From NCBI GenBank assembly GCA_903843315.1, contig CAIMPQ010000086.1, positions 1-19,164 of the forward strand: DNA of 19,164 nt, in the 5' to 3' direction. Under the pieces are notes generated by a model. It did no database searches. It saw nothing but the letters and a program-made list of their open reading frames with translations, and was not told the DNA's origin. Every line of letters starts with the position of its first letter. Within the stretch, counting starts at the first letter, position 1. Below, piece after piece: positions 1-5,736 of the stretch. Both the position numbers and the translations under genes were made by a program. Source of the DNA: an uncultured beta proteobacterium. Its GTDB lineage: Bacteria > Pseudomonadota > Gammaproteobacteria > Burkholderiales > Burkholderiaceae.

Positions 1-1
1 G

Positions 2-148
2 GCTTATGTGCGTCTACAAGAAGGTATTTCTATGCTGACGCATTTGACCAACTGTGACTTTGATGCAATCCGGGTGGGTCAGAAAGTAAAGGTGGTTTTT
101 CAGGAAACGCAGGACGGGCAAAAGACCCATTTATTTGAGCCGGCCTAA
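2..148 (+). CDS. Zn-ribbon/OB-fold (DUF35-type) protein, C-terminal fragment
   Basis: Only the last 48 codons are in the window; the gene begins upstream. The frame starting at base 2 stays open to the TAA at 146-148. The tail contains GQKVKVVFQETQDG followed by a short LFEPA ending. This resembles the C-terminal beta strands of the OB fold in DUF35 proteins, small partners that usually sit beside thiolase/lipid-transfer-like acyl-CoA enzymes and help bind or channel CoA thioesters. The zinc-ribbon cysteines would lie upstream and cannot be seen. The next gene starts 24 bp downstream on the same strand, so the two may be co-transcribed, which would suggest a catabolic acyl-CoA context. Family assignment rests on a short stretch and is moderate. 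Confidence 0.6.
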   Translation, partial: AYVRLQEGISMLTHLTNCDFDAIRVGQKVKVVFQETQDGQKTHLFEPA

Positions 149-172
149 AAATATTTAACTTGATGGTTAGCA

Positions 173-1144
173 ATGCATCTTCAATTCATTAAAAGATCGA
201 CACTAGCTTTTATATCCAGCCTATGGCTAGCAGGTTCAGTATTTGCTGCTGACCCTTGGCCAAGTCACCCGATTAAATTTATTGTCGGCTTTGGTCCTGG
301 GGGTGCAAATGATTTGGTCGCTAGGGTAGTAGCTGAGGCCGCTTCAAAACAGCTTGGGCAACCTATTGTTGTTGAAAATAAGCCGGGCGCCGGTTCAGTA
401 TTGGGTGCTGATTTTGTGGCAAAGAGTCCTGCCGATGGCTATACCTTCTTTGTGAGTGCGGGCGGTATTGTTACCAATCCAATGATTAAGACTTCTATGC
501 CATATAAAGACGGTGACTTAGTGCCTGTTGGTATGTTAGCAATTAGCCCCTCCATTATTGTCGTATCGGCAGATTCAAAAGTGAACAATCTTAAAGATTT
601 ATTAGTTCTAGCTAATGAGTCGAAGGGTTTAAATTTTTCAACAGCAGGTACGGGAAGTACCCCTCATTTCGTTGCAGAAATGCTAAAGGTTAAAGCTGGT
701 GGAAAGTATGAAATCATTCCTTACAAGAGTGGTTCCGAGGGAATGGTGGCGGTGATCTCCAATCAGGTGGATGCTACCTCTGAATCCAGCGTAGTGGTCA
801 TACCGCAAATACAGGGAGGAAAATTAAAAGCTATTGCTTCAACTTGGAGTAAAAGAATTGCGGCGCTGCCAAATGTTCCAACAACAAAAGAGCAGGGCTA
901 CCCCGAAGTATTTATTGGACACTGGGCGGGGGTCTTTGCTCCAAAAGGTACGCCTGATGCAATTTTGGAGAAAATGAATCAAGCAATTAATGCAGGTCTT
1001 AAGACTGAAGCAGTCCAAAGTCGTCTTACCCCTCAAGGTATTGAGCCAGCGCCGGGAAGTAGGATTTCATTTGCAAAGTTTTTGGCTGACGAAAAGGCAA
1101 GGCTTGGACCTATTGTCAAAAGAGCAAATATGAAAGAGGATTGA
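173..1144 (+). CDS. Bug-family (TctC-type) periplasmic solute-binding receptor
   Basis: This 323-residue protein is a tripartite tricarboxylate transporter substrate-binding (Bug) receptor. Residues 1-25 form a Sec signal peptide: basic start, hydrophobic core and a VFA-A cleavage site. The mature N-terminus has the family pattern WPSHPIKFIVGFGPGGANDLVAR, seen at about residues 29-51, and the VVENKPGAGS loop follows at about 66-75. Bug proteins bind small carboxylates or related compounds in the periplasm with two lobes; the ligand cannot be read from sequence. No TctA/TctB membrane partner is in the window, which is usual because betaproteobacteria carry many orphan Bug genes. The start at 173 is chosen because it gives an intact signal peptide, although no clear Shine-Dalgarno sequence precedes it. 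It lies 24 bp after a DUF35-type gene and may be part of the same catabolic operon. Confidence 0.9.
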   Translation: MHLQFIKRSTLAFISSLWLAGSVFAADPWPSHPIKFIVGFGPGGANDLVARVVAEAASKQLGQPIVVENKPGAGSVLGADFVAKSPADGYTFFVSAGGIVTNPMIKTSMPYKDGDLVPVGMLAISPSIIVVSADSKVNNLKDLLVLANESKGLNFSTAGTGSTPHFVAEMLKVKAGGKYEIIPYKSGSEGMVAVISNQVDATSESSVVVIPQIQGGKLKAIASTWSKRIAALPNVPTTKEQGYPEVFIGHWAGVFAPKGTPDAILEKMNQAINAGLKTEAVQSRLTPQGIEPAPGSRISFAKFLADEKARLGPIVKRANMKED

Positions 1145-1210
1145 GCGCCATTTAAGAGCATGCTTTATCCCTACTTTTTCTTAATCTGATAAGTAAGCAT
1201 TGTGAGTGAT

Positions 1211-1235
1211 TAGTGAAACTATTTCACTACTTTAT
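1211..1235 (+). terminator. A+T-rich stem-loop between convergent genes
   Basis: TAGTGAAA (1211-1218) and TTTCACTA (1222-1229) form a perfect 8-bp inverted repeat with a 3-base loop, followed on the + strand by the T-rich CTTTATTT. It lies 66 bp after the Bug receptor stop and just outside the stop of the convergent DUF1841 gene. A role as terminator for the receptor gene is plausible. The stem is weak, with only two G-C pairs, and the T tract is interrupted. The rest of the 91-bp gap shows nothing clear. Confidence 0.4.
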
Positions 1236-1667
1236 TTAGACTAACTTCTGCAGTGCCTCAAGATAGTTCTCTGGGTTAAGAGGCTTGCCTTCACGCTGTG
1301 CTTCCCACATTACTTGCCCTAAGCACTCCATCATGAGGTGTTGCGCTTCATGTTCTGAACCCAATTTCCTAGTCAGTTTTTCTGCCACTTCTTTAATACC
1401 TGGTGGCTGATTAATTGAAATTTGTTCGCTAATGGATAAGTGCATCGAAAGATGTAAAAAAGGATTCGTTTCACCTCTTTCGGGGGTGTAATCTTGGGCT
1501 AGTGCGCCTTCTGGATCCAAAAGCAGCTTCTGATATTCAGGATGCTGCTCCATCCAATCGCTTGCAAGTGTTTCCATGGAGTCCAGAATATGGCCTTCTG
1601 TTTTCTTTTTCCAGGTATCGCAGAAAAAGCGCCGCACTTCTTCACGAGTTGGATTAAATATCGCCAC
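1236..1667 (-). CDS. DUF1841 family protein
   Basis: Conserved protein of unknown function, 143 residues from the start proposed here. Recognisable family features are an N-terminal IFNPTREEVRRFFCDTW segment, a central GETNPFLHLSMHLSISEQ block and INQPPGI. DUF1841 is typical of beta- and gammaproteobacteria, and no function is established that I know of. An in-frame ATG at 1730 would add 21 residues (MRNALLSLYAAS...) that do not resemble the family and would overlap nth by 77 bp. I prefer the GTG at 1667, which puts the FNPTRE motif at the very N-terminus as usual, is preceded by AAGGAA at suitable spacing, and overlaps the nth end by only 14 bp. The overlap implies translation coupled to nth. 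No signal peptide or membrane segment is seen. Confidence 0.8.
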   Translation of the reverse strand: MAIFNPTREEVRRFFCDTWKKKTEGHILDSMETLASDWMEQHPEYQKLLLDPEGALAQDYTPERGETNPFLHLSMHLSISEQISINQPPGIKEVAEKLTRKLGSEHEAQHLMMECLGQVMWEAQREGKPLNPENYLEALQKLV

Positions 1668-2313
1668 GAACTTTTCCTTTGCCGGTTTTTTGTTTGAAGC
1701 CGCATAAAGGCTCAACAATGCATTGCGCACAATCTGGTTTGCGTGCCTTACAAGTATATCTGCCGTGCAGAATAAGCCAATGATGTGCGTCTAACAGATA
1801 TTCTTTGGGTACGCGCTTAAGCAACTGCTCTTCCACCTTCACAACATCTTTTCCAGGGGCTAAGCCAGTCCGATTGGAAACTCTAAAAATATGGGTATCA
1901 ACTGCAATGGTGGGCTGTCCAAAAGCAGTATTCAGGATGACATTGGCAGTCTTCCTACCTACCCCAGGTAAGGCTTCTAGTTCTTCACGTGTCTGTGGCA
2001 CTTTGCCGCTATGTTTTTCTAGTAGAAGTCGACAGGTTTCTTGAATATGTTTGCCCTTAGAATTAAATAATCCAATGTGCTGAATAAATGGTCTAACGCC
2101 TTCTTCGCCCAAGTCCAGAAGGGCTTGTGGGGTATTAGCGAGCTTGAATAGGCGCCGGGTGCCTTTATTAACTGAGACGTCGGTTGCCTGTGCCGATAGT
2201 AATACGGCAATTAATAACTCAAATGGTGAGCTATATTCCAACTCTGTTTCAGGTTTTGGGTTGTTGGCTTTGAGCTGCTCAAAAAAAGCACGACGCTTTT
2301 CTAGGTTCATCAT
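1654..2313 (-). CDS. nth: Endonuclease III, [4Fe-4S] DNA glycosylase/AP lyase
   Basis: Base-excision repair enzyme that removes oxidised pyrimidines and cleaves at abasic sites; 219 residues, close to the usual length. The helix-hairpin-helix LPGVGRKTAN lies at residues 115-124 with catalytic Lys121, and the GPD-type aspartate is Asp139 in AVDTHIFR. The C-terminal cluster loop is C188-x6-C195-x2-C198-x5-C204, the exact spacing that binds the [4Fe-4S] cluster. The first two codons are both ATG. The first overlaps the ferredoxin stop as ATGA (4-bp overlap), which suggests translational coupling; the second ATG would give a 218-residue product. Its upstream partner is an RnfB/RsxB-like ferredoxin. 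In E. coli nth is the last gene of the rsx operon, so the association is conserved although the other rsx subunits are absent here. Confidence 0.97.
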   Translation of the reverse strand: MMNLEKRRAFFEQLKANNPKPETELEYSSPFELLIAVLLSAQATDVSVNKGTRRLFKLANTPQALLDLGEEGVRPFIQHIGLFNSKGKHIQETCRLLLEKHSGKVPQTREELEALPGVGRKTANVILNTAFGQPTIAVDTHIFRVSNRTGLAPGKDVVKVEEQLLKRVPKEYLLDAHHWLILHGRYTCKARKPDCAQCIVEPLCGFKQKTGKGKVRGDI

Positions 2314-3002
2314 TTCTTTTGCTGTGCCCGTGCCATGGCAGCGGTAATAATGGCGCGTTTGCGTTCTTGCTCTTTCTTATCCGCATCCGATATTGGTGTA
2401 TCTGCATTTACAGCAAGTAGCTTAGCACTAGCCTTTTTAGCCAGGCGCTCATCATTATCCTTTTGCTCTCGATCTAAACGTTGATCGCGATCGTGATAAC
2501 GCTTTCGCGAGATGTCTGCCAATTCGGAAGACCACGCATTCCAGCCTGTCTCATTGCCTGTGACATCAATCATGCTAATGCAGTCGACTGGGCACGGTGG
2601 AATGCATAAATCACAACCCGTACACCATTCAGTCAGAACAACGTGCATTTGTTTGGAGGCACCAACAATGGCATCCACAGGGCACGCCTGAATGCAGAGC
2701 GTACAGCCAATGCACATTTGTGGATCAATGAAGGCGACGGGTCTTGGACGTGCAACGCCACACTCGGGGTCAATAGTAGGATGCAAATCAAATGCATCTT
2801 GAGGATAAATTGGAGCAAGAATCTTGCTCAGGCGCTGGATACCTTCAATGCCCCCTGGAGGACAGCGATTGGGTAGGATTTCGCCGCTGGCCATGGCTTC
2901 GGCATAACCACGGCAATCCGGATAGCCGCATTTGGTGCATTGGGTTTGGGGAAGAATGTCTTCCAAGCGATCGCAAAGTTCGTTCGCTTGTGTAGTCTTC
3001 AT
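2310..3002 (-). CDS. RnfB/RsxB-like soluble polyferredoxin
   Basis: Iron-sulfur protein of 230 residues from the ATG at 3002. Counted from an upstream in-frame TTG at 3047, an N-terminal Fe-S domain has C37-x2-C40-x4-C45-x16-C62, the arrangement of the RnfB cluster. Two ferredoxin repeats follow: C112-x2-C-x2-C-x3-C122P and C142-x2-C-x2-C-x3-C152P. That predicts three [4Fe-4S] clusters. Subtract 15 for ATG numbering. True RnfB/RsxB has an N-terminal membrane helix; it is missing here, and no RnfA, C, D, E or G gene is nearby. The tail beyond residue 185 is charged and rich in K, R, D and A. It overlaps nth by 4 bp. The TTG start is rejected because its first codons lie inside a terminator hairpin. 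Electron partner is unknown; a role linked to Fe-S enzymes such as Nth is only inference. Confidence 0.85.
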   Translation of the reverse strand: MKTTQANELCDRLEDILPQTQCTKCGYPDCRGYAEAMASGEILPNRCPPGGIEGIQRLSKILAPIYPQDAFDLHPTIDPECGVARPRPVAFIDPQMCIGCTLCIQACPVDAIVGASKQMHVVLTEWCTGCDLCIPPCPVDCISMIDVTGNETGWNAWSSELADISRKRYHDRDQRLDREQKDNDERLAKKASAKLLAVNADTPISDADKKEQERKRAIITAAMARAQQKK

Positions 3003-3017
3003 TGCTTTAGAAAAGCC

Positions 3018-3044
3018 AAAAGAAGTGAGGGCTTTTGCCCTCAC
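3018..3044 (-). terminator. Intrinsic-terminator-like hairpin after phaZ
   Basis: On the minus strand GTGAGGGC (3044-3037), an AAAA loop and GCCCTCAC (3032-3025) form a perfect 8-bp G+C-rich stem, followed by TTCTTTT. This is the form of a Rho-independent terminator and begins 4 bp after the phaZ stop. The next gene on that strand starts only 22 bp past the stem, so the hairpin probably attenuates rather than ends transcription, or the ferredoxin has its own promoter inside phaZ. Confidence 0.75.
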
Positions 3045-3048
3045 CAAT

Positions 3049-4347
3049 TTATGCTGACTCAGAGCCTTCTAATTTTGGAGGCCTAGCTTTAGATTTCTTA
3101 TTCACGCCCTGGTGTTCACGAATGAAGGATTTGATCTTCGGATAAACCTTATCGCGCCAACGACGACCCGCAAAAATACCGTAGTGTCCTGCACCAGCAA
3201 CCTCATAGTGGGCTTTATTTTCCTTTGGAATACCAGCACATAAACCATGTGCTGAGCGGGTTTGACCGCTACCAGAAATATCATCAAGCTCACCTTCAAC
3301 GGTAAGTAGCGCAGTCTTTTTAATGTCTTGTGGCTTGACTAATTCACCTGCAACTTCCCAAGTGCCATTTGGCAATGAGTAGTCTTGGAATACAGTTTTG
3401 ATCGTATCCAAATAGAATTTAGCGTCCAAATCTAACACGGCGTTGTACTCGTCGTAGAAGCGAATGTGTGATTCAGCATCTTGGTCATCGCCGCGCACCA
3501 GGTCTTGGAAGTAATCCCAATGGGATTGCAAATGGTTTTGCGGATTCATGGCAATAAAGCCAGTGTGCTGCAAGAAACCAGGGTACACGCGACGACCACC
3601 ACCTGGATAGTTTGGTGGCACGTTATATATCACGTGACTTTCAAACCATTCATGTGATTTTTGCTCGGCTAAGTTATTGACTGCTGTCGGTGATTTACGG
3701 GCATCAATTGGACCGCCCATCATGATCATCGAGGCAGGAGTTACTTCACCAGCTGATGCCATTAAGGAAATCGCACCCAAGGTTGGAACGGTAGGCTGGC
3801 AAACAGAAATGACATGTAAATCTTCTGCGCCAATGACGCGAATAAATTCTTGTAAGTAGTGAACGTAATCATCAAGACCAAAATCACCCTCTTCAAGCGG
3901 CACATTACGTGCATCGATCCAGTCGGTAATGTAAACCTTATGGTCTTGTAAAAGGGTACGAACGGTATCGCGCAACAAAGTGGCGTGGTGTCCAGACATG
4001 GGTGCAACTACCAACACAACTGGATCTTCTTTGAGGCTCTTGATAGTTTCTACATCATCAGAAAAGCGCTTGAAACGAACCAAGTTACAAAAAGGTTTTG
4101 CAATGATCGTTCTTTCATGGATTGCCACTTCGCGACCATGTGCTTCCACAGCGCGAATCCCAAATTCTGGCTTTTTATAGTTTTTACCAAGGCGATAGAG
4201 GAGTTCATAGCTGGCAGCTAAACGCTCAGAGCCCGGAACCTTGGAGGCAGGGTTAGAAGCGTTAATAAAAGCTTCAGAGGCAGCGCGCGCCCATGAACTA
4301 ACTGGTTGAAGTAAAGCTTTTTGAAATTCGTGTAACTGATATAGCAT
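3049..4347 (-). CDS. phaZ: Intracellular polyhydroxybutyrate depolymerase
   Basis: Cytoplasmic enzyme that mobilises stored polyhydroxybutyrate granules. The 432-residue protein is an alpha/beta hydrolase whose nucleophile is cysteine, in SVCQPTVP (Cys183). Asp355 (in EGELDDISG) and His388 (in GAGHYG) complete the triad, at the positions I recall for Ralstonia eutropha PhaZa1. There is no signal peptide, as expected for an intracellular depolymerase; the N-terminal 60 residues and a basic C-terminal tail (KKSKARPPK) flank the catalytic domain. A strong GGAGG sits 6 bp before the ATG at 4347. It lies 28 bp downstream of the aminotransferase on the same strand, probably in one transcript, and is followed by a terminator-like hairpin. 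Presence implies that the organism makes PHB; phaC is not in this window. Confidence 0.95.
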   Translation of the reverse strand: MLYQLHEFQKALLQPVSSWARAASEAFINASNPASKVPGSERLAASYELLYRLGKNYKKPEFGIRAVEAHGREVAIHERTIIAKPFCNLVRFKRFSDDVETIKSLKEDPVVLVVAPMSGHHATLLRDTVRTLLQDHKVYITDWIDARNVPLEEGDFGLDDYVHYLQEFIRVIGAEDLHVISVCQPTVPTLGAISLMASAGEVTPASMIMMGGPIDARKSPTAVNNLAEQKSHEWFESHVIYNVPPNYPGGGRRVYPGFLQHTGFIAMNPQNHLQSHWDYFQDLVRGDDQDAESHIRFYDEYNAVLDLDAKFYLDTIKTVFQDYSLPNGTWEVAGELVKPQDIKKTALLTVEGELDDISGSGQTRSAHGLCAGIPKENKAHYEVAGAGHYGIFAGRRWRDKVYPKIKSFIREHQGVNKKSKARPPKLEGSESA

Positions 4348-4375
4348 GGTACCTCCGGTAATTCAGTGTAACCGC

Positions 4376-5578
4376 TTACTGCGCTAAAACGCGGGCGATT
4401 GCTTTAGCCACTTTATCAATATTTTTAGTATTGAGGGCTGCAACACAAATGCGTCCAGTAGAGAGGGCATAAATGCCATCTTCTTTCTGTAAGCGTTCAA
4501 CTTGCTCAGCTGTTAAACCTGAGTAAGAAAACATTCCCCGTTGCTTCTCGATAAAAGCAAAATCTTGCTTTACACCAGCAGCAGCGAGTTTTTCAACAAG
4601 ACCATGACGCATTGCTTTAATGCGATCACGCATTTCTGCTAACTCGTCTTCCCAGAGCTTACGCAATTCTGGAGAATTTAATACAGCCGCTGCAATTGCA
4701 GCGCCATGGGTTGGAGGATTTGAATAGTTAGTGCGAATCACGCGCTTCAGCTGAGACATGACGCGAGTAGATTCATCTTTGCTTTGCGTCACGATCGACA
4801 GTGCGCCAACACGCTCACCATACAGTGAGAATGATTTGGAGAACGAGCTCGATATAAAGAAGGACATGCCTGATTCAGCAAAAAGGCGAACTGCAATACC
4901 GTCTTGTTCAATCCCTACTGCAAAGCCTTGGTAGGCCATATCCAAGAATGGAATCAAACCCTTGTTCCTACAGATCGAAATGACTTGGCGCCATTGTGCT
5001 TCAGTGATATCTGCACCAGTGGGGTTGTGACAGCAAGCATGCAAGAGGACGGTAGTATTCTTTGGGAAAGACTCTAATGACTTAACCATGCCCTCGAAAT
5101 CAACGCCCCGAGTGCTGCCATCAAAGTAGGTGTATTCAATTACTTCAAAACCGGCGGATTCAAAAATGCCGCGATGGTTTTCCCAGGTAGGGTTACTAAT
5201 TGCGCACGGTGCATTTAAGTTTAGGCGTTTAATAAAGTCTGCACCAACGCGTAAAGCACCAGTGCCACCAAGACATTCTGCCGTAACAACCCGACCCTCT
5301 TGAATGAGTGAAGAGTCAGCGCCAAACAATAGATTCTGTACTGCGCTGTTATACGGGTTTGGGCCTTCGATTGGAATGTAACTACGTGGAGAGTGCTTGG
5401 CAACATGCGCTTCTTCAGCTTTGATCACTGCCTTTAATAAAGGGACCTTGCCTTCGTCTGTGTAATACACACCAACACCGAGATTGACTTTGTCAGGACG
5501 CTGATCTGCAACGTATGCTTCTGTGAGGCCGAAAATCGGATCTTTGGGGGCTAACTGGACTGAGGCAAACAGGGTCAT
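4376..5578 (-). CDS. Aromatic/aspartate aminotransferase (class I, TyrB/AspC type)
   Basis: PLP-dependent transaminase of 400 residues, full length for the AspC/TyrB group. It exchanges the amino group of aspartate or an aromatic amino acid with 2-oxoglutarate. Visible active-site residues are Asn185 in CHNPTG, Asp213 and Tyr216 in FLDMAYQG, the Schiff-base Lys248 in SSSFSKSFSLYGERVG, Arg256 in the same stretch, and the substrate-carboxylate Arg376 in TGRICVAALN. The GRICVA stretch is closer to what I recall of TyrB than of AspC, but substrate preference cannot be settled, so I give no symbol. No purine-rich ribosome-binding sequence precedes the ATG at 5578 (the upstream bases read TCTCCACCTCAA on the coding strand). 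It is the first gene of the leftward cluster and diverges from uvrB. Confidence 0.93.
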   Translation of the reverse strand: MTLFASVQLAPKDPIFGLTEAYVADQRPDKVNLGVGVYYTDEGKVPLLKAVIKAEEAHVAKHSPRSYIPIEGPNPYNSAVQNLLFGADSSLIQEGRVVTAECLGGTGALRVGADFIKRLNLNAPCAISNPTWENHRGIFESAGFEVIEYTYFDGSTRGVDFEGMVKSLESFPKNTTVLLHACCHNPTGADITEAQWRQVISICRNKGLIPFLDMAYQGFAVGIEQDGIAVRLFAESGMSFFISSSFSKSFSLYGERVGALSIVTQSKDESTRVMSQLKRVIRTNYSNPPTHGAAIAAAVLNSPELRKLWEDELAEMRDRIKAMRHGLVEKLAAAGVKQDFAFIEKQRGMFSYSGLTAEQVERLQKEDGIYALSTGRICVAALNTKNIDKVAKAIARVLAQ

Positions 5579-5736
5579 TTGAGGTGGAGAATGGTGGTTT
5601 AAGGGTAGTTTGGCTTTGTTTGACGTTAAATTCAGCTTAATTGTCGGGTTTTAAGGCCAGATTCAACTATTTCCAAATAAAAACGGCAAAATCATTGTTT
5701 GTACAAAATTCGCTGTGAAGAAAACTCACAGGTGAA
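5579..5736. promoter_or_regulatory. Divergent control region, aminotransferase / uvrB
   Basis: This 158-bp gap must hold the promoters of the leftward cluster and of uvrB. I see no convincing -35/-10 pair for either. Two dyads stand out. TTTGTACAAA at 5698-5707 is a perfect 10-bp palindrome. CTGTGA (5713-5718) and TCACAG (5726-5731) are perfect 6-bp arms separated by 7 bases, ending 5 bp before the uvrB ATG. The second could be an operator or, in the mRNA, a hairpin that partly buries the AGGTGA ribosome-binding sequence. Neither fits the beta/gammaproteobacterial LexA pattern CTG-N10-CAG. Confidence 0.45.

Noticed and set aside
5713..5731. LexA (SOS) box upstream of uvrB
   Set aside because: The arms CTG and CAG are 13 bases apart, not the 10 required by the CTG-N10-CAG pattern of beta- and gammaproteobacteria.
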